DNA from: Eubacteriales bacterium
Lineage (GTDB): Bacteria > Bacillota_A > Clostridia > Christensenellales > Aristaeellaceae
NCBI GenBank assembly: GCA_030528845.1
Contig: JAUMYC010000148.1
Coordinates: 1-6,257, forward strand
DNA: 6,257 nt
Direction: 5' to 3'
The notes below the pieces were generated by a model, which worked only from the letters and a program-made list of their open reading frames with translations, made no database searches and had not been told where the DNA came from. The translations under genes were made by a program, and so were the position numbers. Position 1 is the stretch's first letter. Each line of letters starts with the position of its first letter. This document shows positions 5,526-6,257 of this stretch, one piece after another.

Positions 5526-5777
5526 GTGGGCCTTTGCTCGGCCTGCGCGGCGCTGAACGATTATACGGGAATGCGCAGCGACAAATGTCCGTTCATGGAA
5601 CGCAAGACCTTCTGCTCCAACTGCAAGGTGCATTGCTATCGGCCTCAGATGCTCGAAAAGATCCGCGAGGACATGCGCTTTGCCGGGCCGAGGATGCTCA
5701 CGGTGCATCCGGTCATGCTCATCCGCCATGTGATCGAAGCAAAACGCGGAAGACAACGACTGGAGGAAGCAAAATGA
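5526..5777 (+). CDS. YgbA-type (nitrous oxide-stimulated promoter family) Cys-rich protein, 5' end doubtful
   Basis: The open frame gives 83 residues from GTG at 5526 and carries the conserved core of the YgbA_NO family. Features are CxxC at residues 4-7, 'KCPF' with C21, 'KTFCSNCKVHCYRP' with C30, C33 and C37, and 'MRFAGPRML..HPVMLIRHV' at 50-69. The six Cys suggest metal or iron-sulfur binding (inferred). Enterobacterial relatives are induced by nitric oxide; the biochemical role is poorly known. The GTG has no good ribosome binding site. Upstream in this frame only 12 codons (EQKIDRGERGGA) precede a TGA at 5487-5489, and the N-terminal 'YC..H' segment usual in the family is not evident. 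A strong site and ATG lie at 5443-5457 in another frame, so a frameshift (real or sequencing), programmed slippage at A-AAA-TAG, or a shortened gene are all possible. Its stop overlaps the next start as ATGA, implying translational coupling. Confidence 0.75.
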   Translation: MGLCSACAALNDYTGMRSDKCPFMERKTFCSNCKVHCYRPQMLEKIREDMRFAGPRMLTVHPVMLIRHVIEAKRGRQRLEEAK

Positions 5778-6121
5778 AGAAGATCCTGTATATCATCCTT
5801 GGCTGTATCGGAGTGGGAATGGGCGCGGTGGCGCCCATGCTGCCCGCGTTTCCCTTCCGGATGCTGGCGGCGTTCTGCTTTGCGCGCAGCTCCGAAAAGC
5901 TGGACAGATGGTTCAAAGGCACGAAGCTCTGCAGGGACAACCTCGAAGACTATGTGACCGGGCGCGGCATGACGAAAAAGACCAAGATCCGCATGATGAT
6001 CACGGTGACGCGGCTCATGAGCGTGGGCTTTACCATGATGGGCATGAAGGGCGTGTGGCTGTTTCACATCCTGTACTTCTGCTGCGGCGTGAAGACGCTC
6101 AAGGCGCAGGTCGACGGCTGA
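5774..6121 (+). CDS. DUF454 (YbaN-type) small membrane protein
   Basis: A 115-residue inner-membrane protein of the DUF454/YbaN family. The family signature is plain: 'GCIGVGMGAVAPMLPAFPF' at about 9-27 (G..G..LP.LP..PF form), then 'MLAAFCFARSSEKLDRWF' at about 29-46. Membrane segments are likely at about 4-37 (two short helices or a hairpin), with two more around 77-93 and 95-107; the middle, Lys/Arg-rich part should be cytoplasmic. ATG is set by GGAGG (5762-5766), 7 nt upstream, and overlaps the preceding stop by 4 bases. The two proteins are thus made together, which hints that this one shares the (nitrosative or metal stress) context of the YgbA-type protein. The family has no established biochemical function. 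Confidence 0.9.
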   Translation: MKKILYIILGCIGVGMGAVAPMLPAFPFRMLAAFCFARSSEKLDRWFKGTKLCRDNLEDYVTGRGMTKKTKIRMMITVTRLMSVGFTMMGMKGVWLFHILYFCCGVKTLKAQVDG

Positions 6122-6220
6122 TCGGCAGCGAGGGGCCGCGCGGAACGAAGGGGCGGAAAACGAGGCCGGTTTCATGAAGCGTTCAGCTTTGGCAACTATA
6201 AACGTCGTCAGAATGGAGGA
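6122..6220. other. short intergenic gap, possible weak promoter
   Basis: No terminator with a T tract is visible after the DUF454 gene, so the next gene may belong to the same transcript. TATAAA at 6197-6202 has only a 3-of-6 match to a -35 (ATGAAG) 17 bp upstream, so an independent promoter is weakly supported. Confidence 0.3.
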
Positions 6221-6226
6221 ATGATG

Positions 6227-6257
6227 ATGAGAATCGCCTGTTTTCTTGTTTCGTTGA
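6227..6257 (+). CDS. start of an unidentified gene, cut by the window edge
   Basis: GGAGG (6215-6219) lies 7 nt before ATG 6227, the last of three consecutive in-frame ATG codons (6221, 6224, 6227). The visible product is MRIACFLVSL and remains open at the edge. The hydrophobic beginning could be a signal peptide or the first strand of a Rossmann-like fold; ten residues are not enough to decide. Confidence 0.6.
   Translation, partial: MRIACFLVSL

Noticed and set aside
5265..6175. Overlapping minus-strand open frames opposite the YgbA/DUF454 genes
   Set aside because: The opposite strand carries two recognised families with proper ribosome binding sites; the reverse frames have none.
1..6257. 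tRNA, rRNA, CRISPR array, insertion sequence or attachment site
   Set aside because: No cloverleaf, regularly spaced repeats, transposase-like frame or duplicated ends were seen; the three-way junction has a 7-bp outer stem but lacks tRNA arms and conserved loops.

Overview
The window looks like part of a GC-rich Firmicutes (Clostridia-type) chromosome. The evidence is strong AGGAGG-type ribosome binding sites before nearly every gene, SigA-type promoters, a LacI-regulated sugar ABC-transport locus of the kind common in gut Clostridia, and a YgbA/DUF454 pair. The taxonomic call is an inference from gene style; no marker gene is present.

Left half (minus strand, about 1-3461): a sugar-uptake operon read right to left. 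A good promoter (-35 at 3461-3456, -10 at 3438-3433) drives a LacI-family repressor, then a periplasmic-type solute-binding protein with a cleavable signal peptide, then a membrane-anchored beta-propeller protein that runs off the left edge. Two copies of the same palindrome, GTTACTCGGGTAAC, lie in the leader, one just downstream of the promoter and one touching the lacI ribosome binding site. The operon is therefore probably autoregulated by its own repressor. A GC-rich stem-loop separates the binding-protein gene from the propeller gene. The permease genes expected for such a transporter are not in the window.

Centre (plus strand, 3482-5160): a 390-bp non-coding stretch with inverted repeats contains a perfect consensus promoter (TTGACA, 17 bp, TATAAT). 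It serves a 400-residue two-domain protein: an N-terminal 2H phosphoesterase-like domain (two HxT motifs) fused to a C-terminal low-molecular-weight protein-tyrosine-phosphatase-like domain (CX5RS and a DP motif). A clear intrinsic terminator follows. The fusion suggests consecutive chemistry, opening a cyclic phosphodiester and then removing the monoester, and is the most interesting coding feature here.

Right part (plus strand, 5160-6257): a structured intergenic region contains a perfect 51-nt three-way-junction fold. It is followed by a promoter, two related 6-4-6 palindromes and a terminator-like hairpin in the leader of a small Cys-rich YgbA-type ('nitrous oxide-stimulated promoter') gene. 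The 5' end of that gene appears frameshifted. It overlaps by 4 bases a DUF454/YbaN-type membrane protein gene. The start of another gene runs off the right edge.
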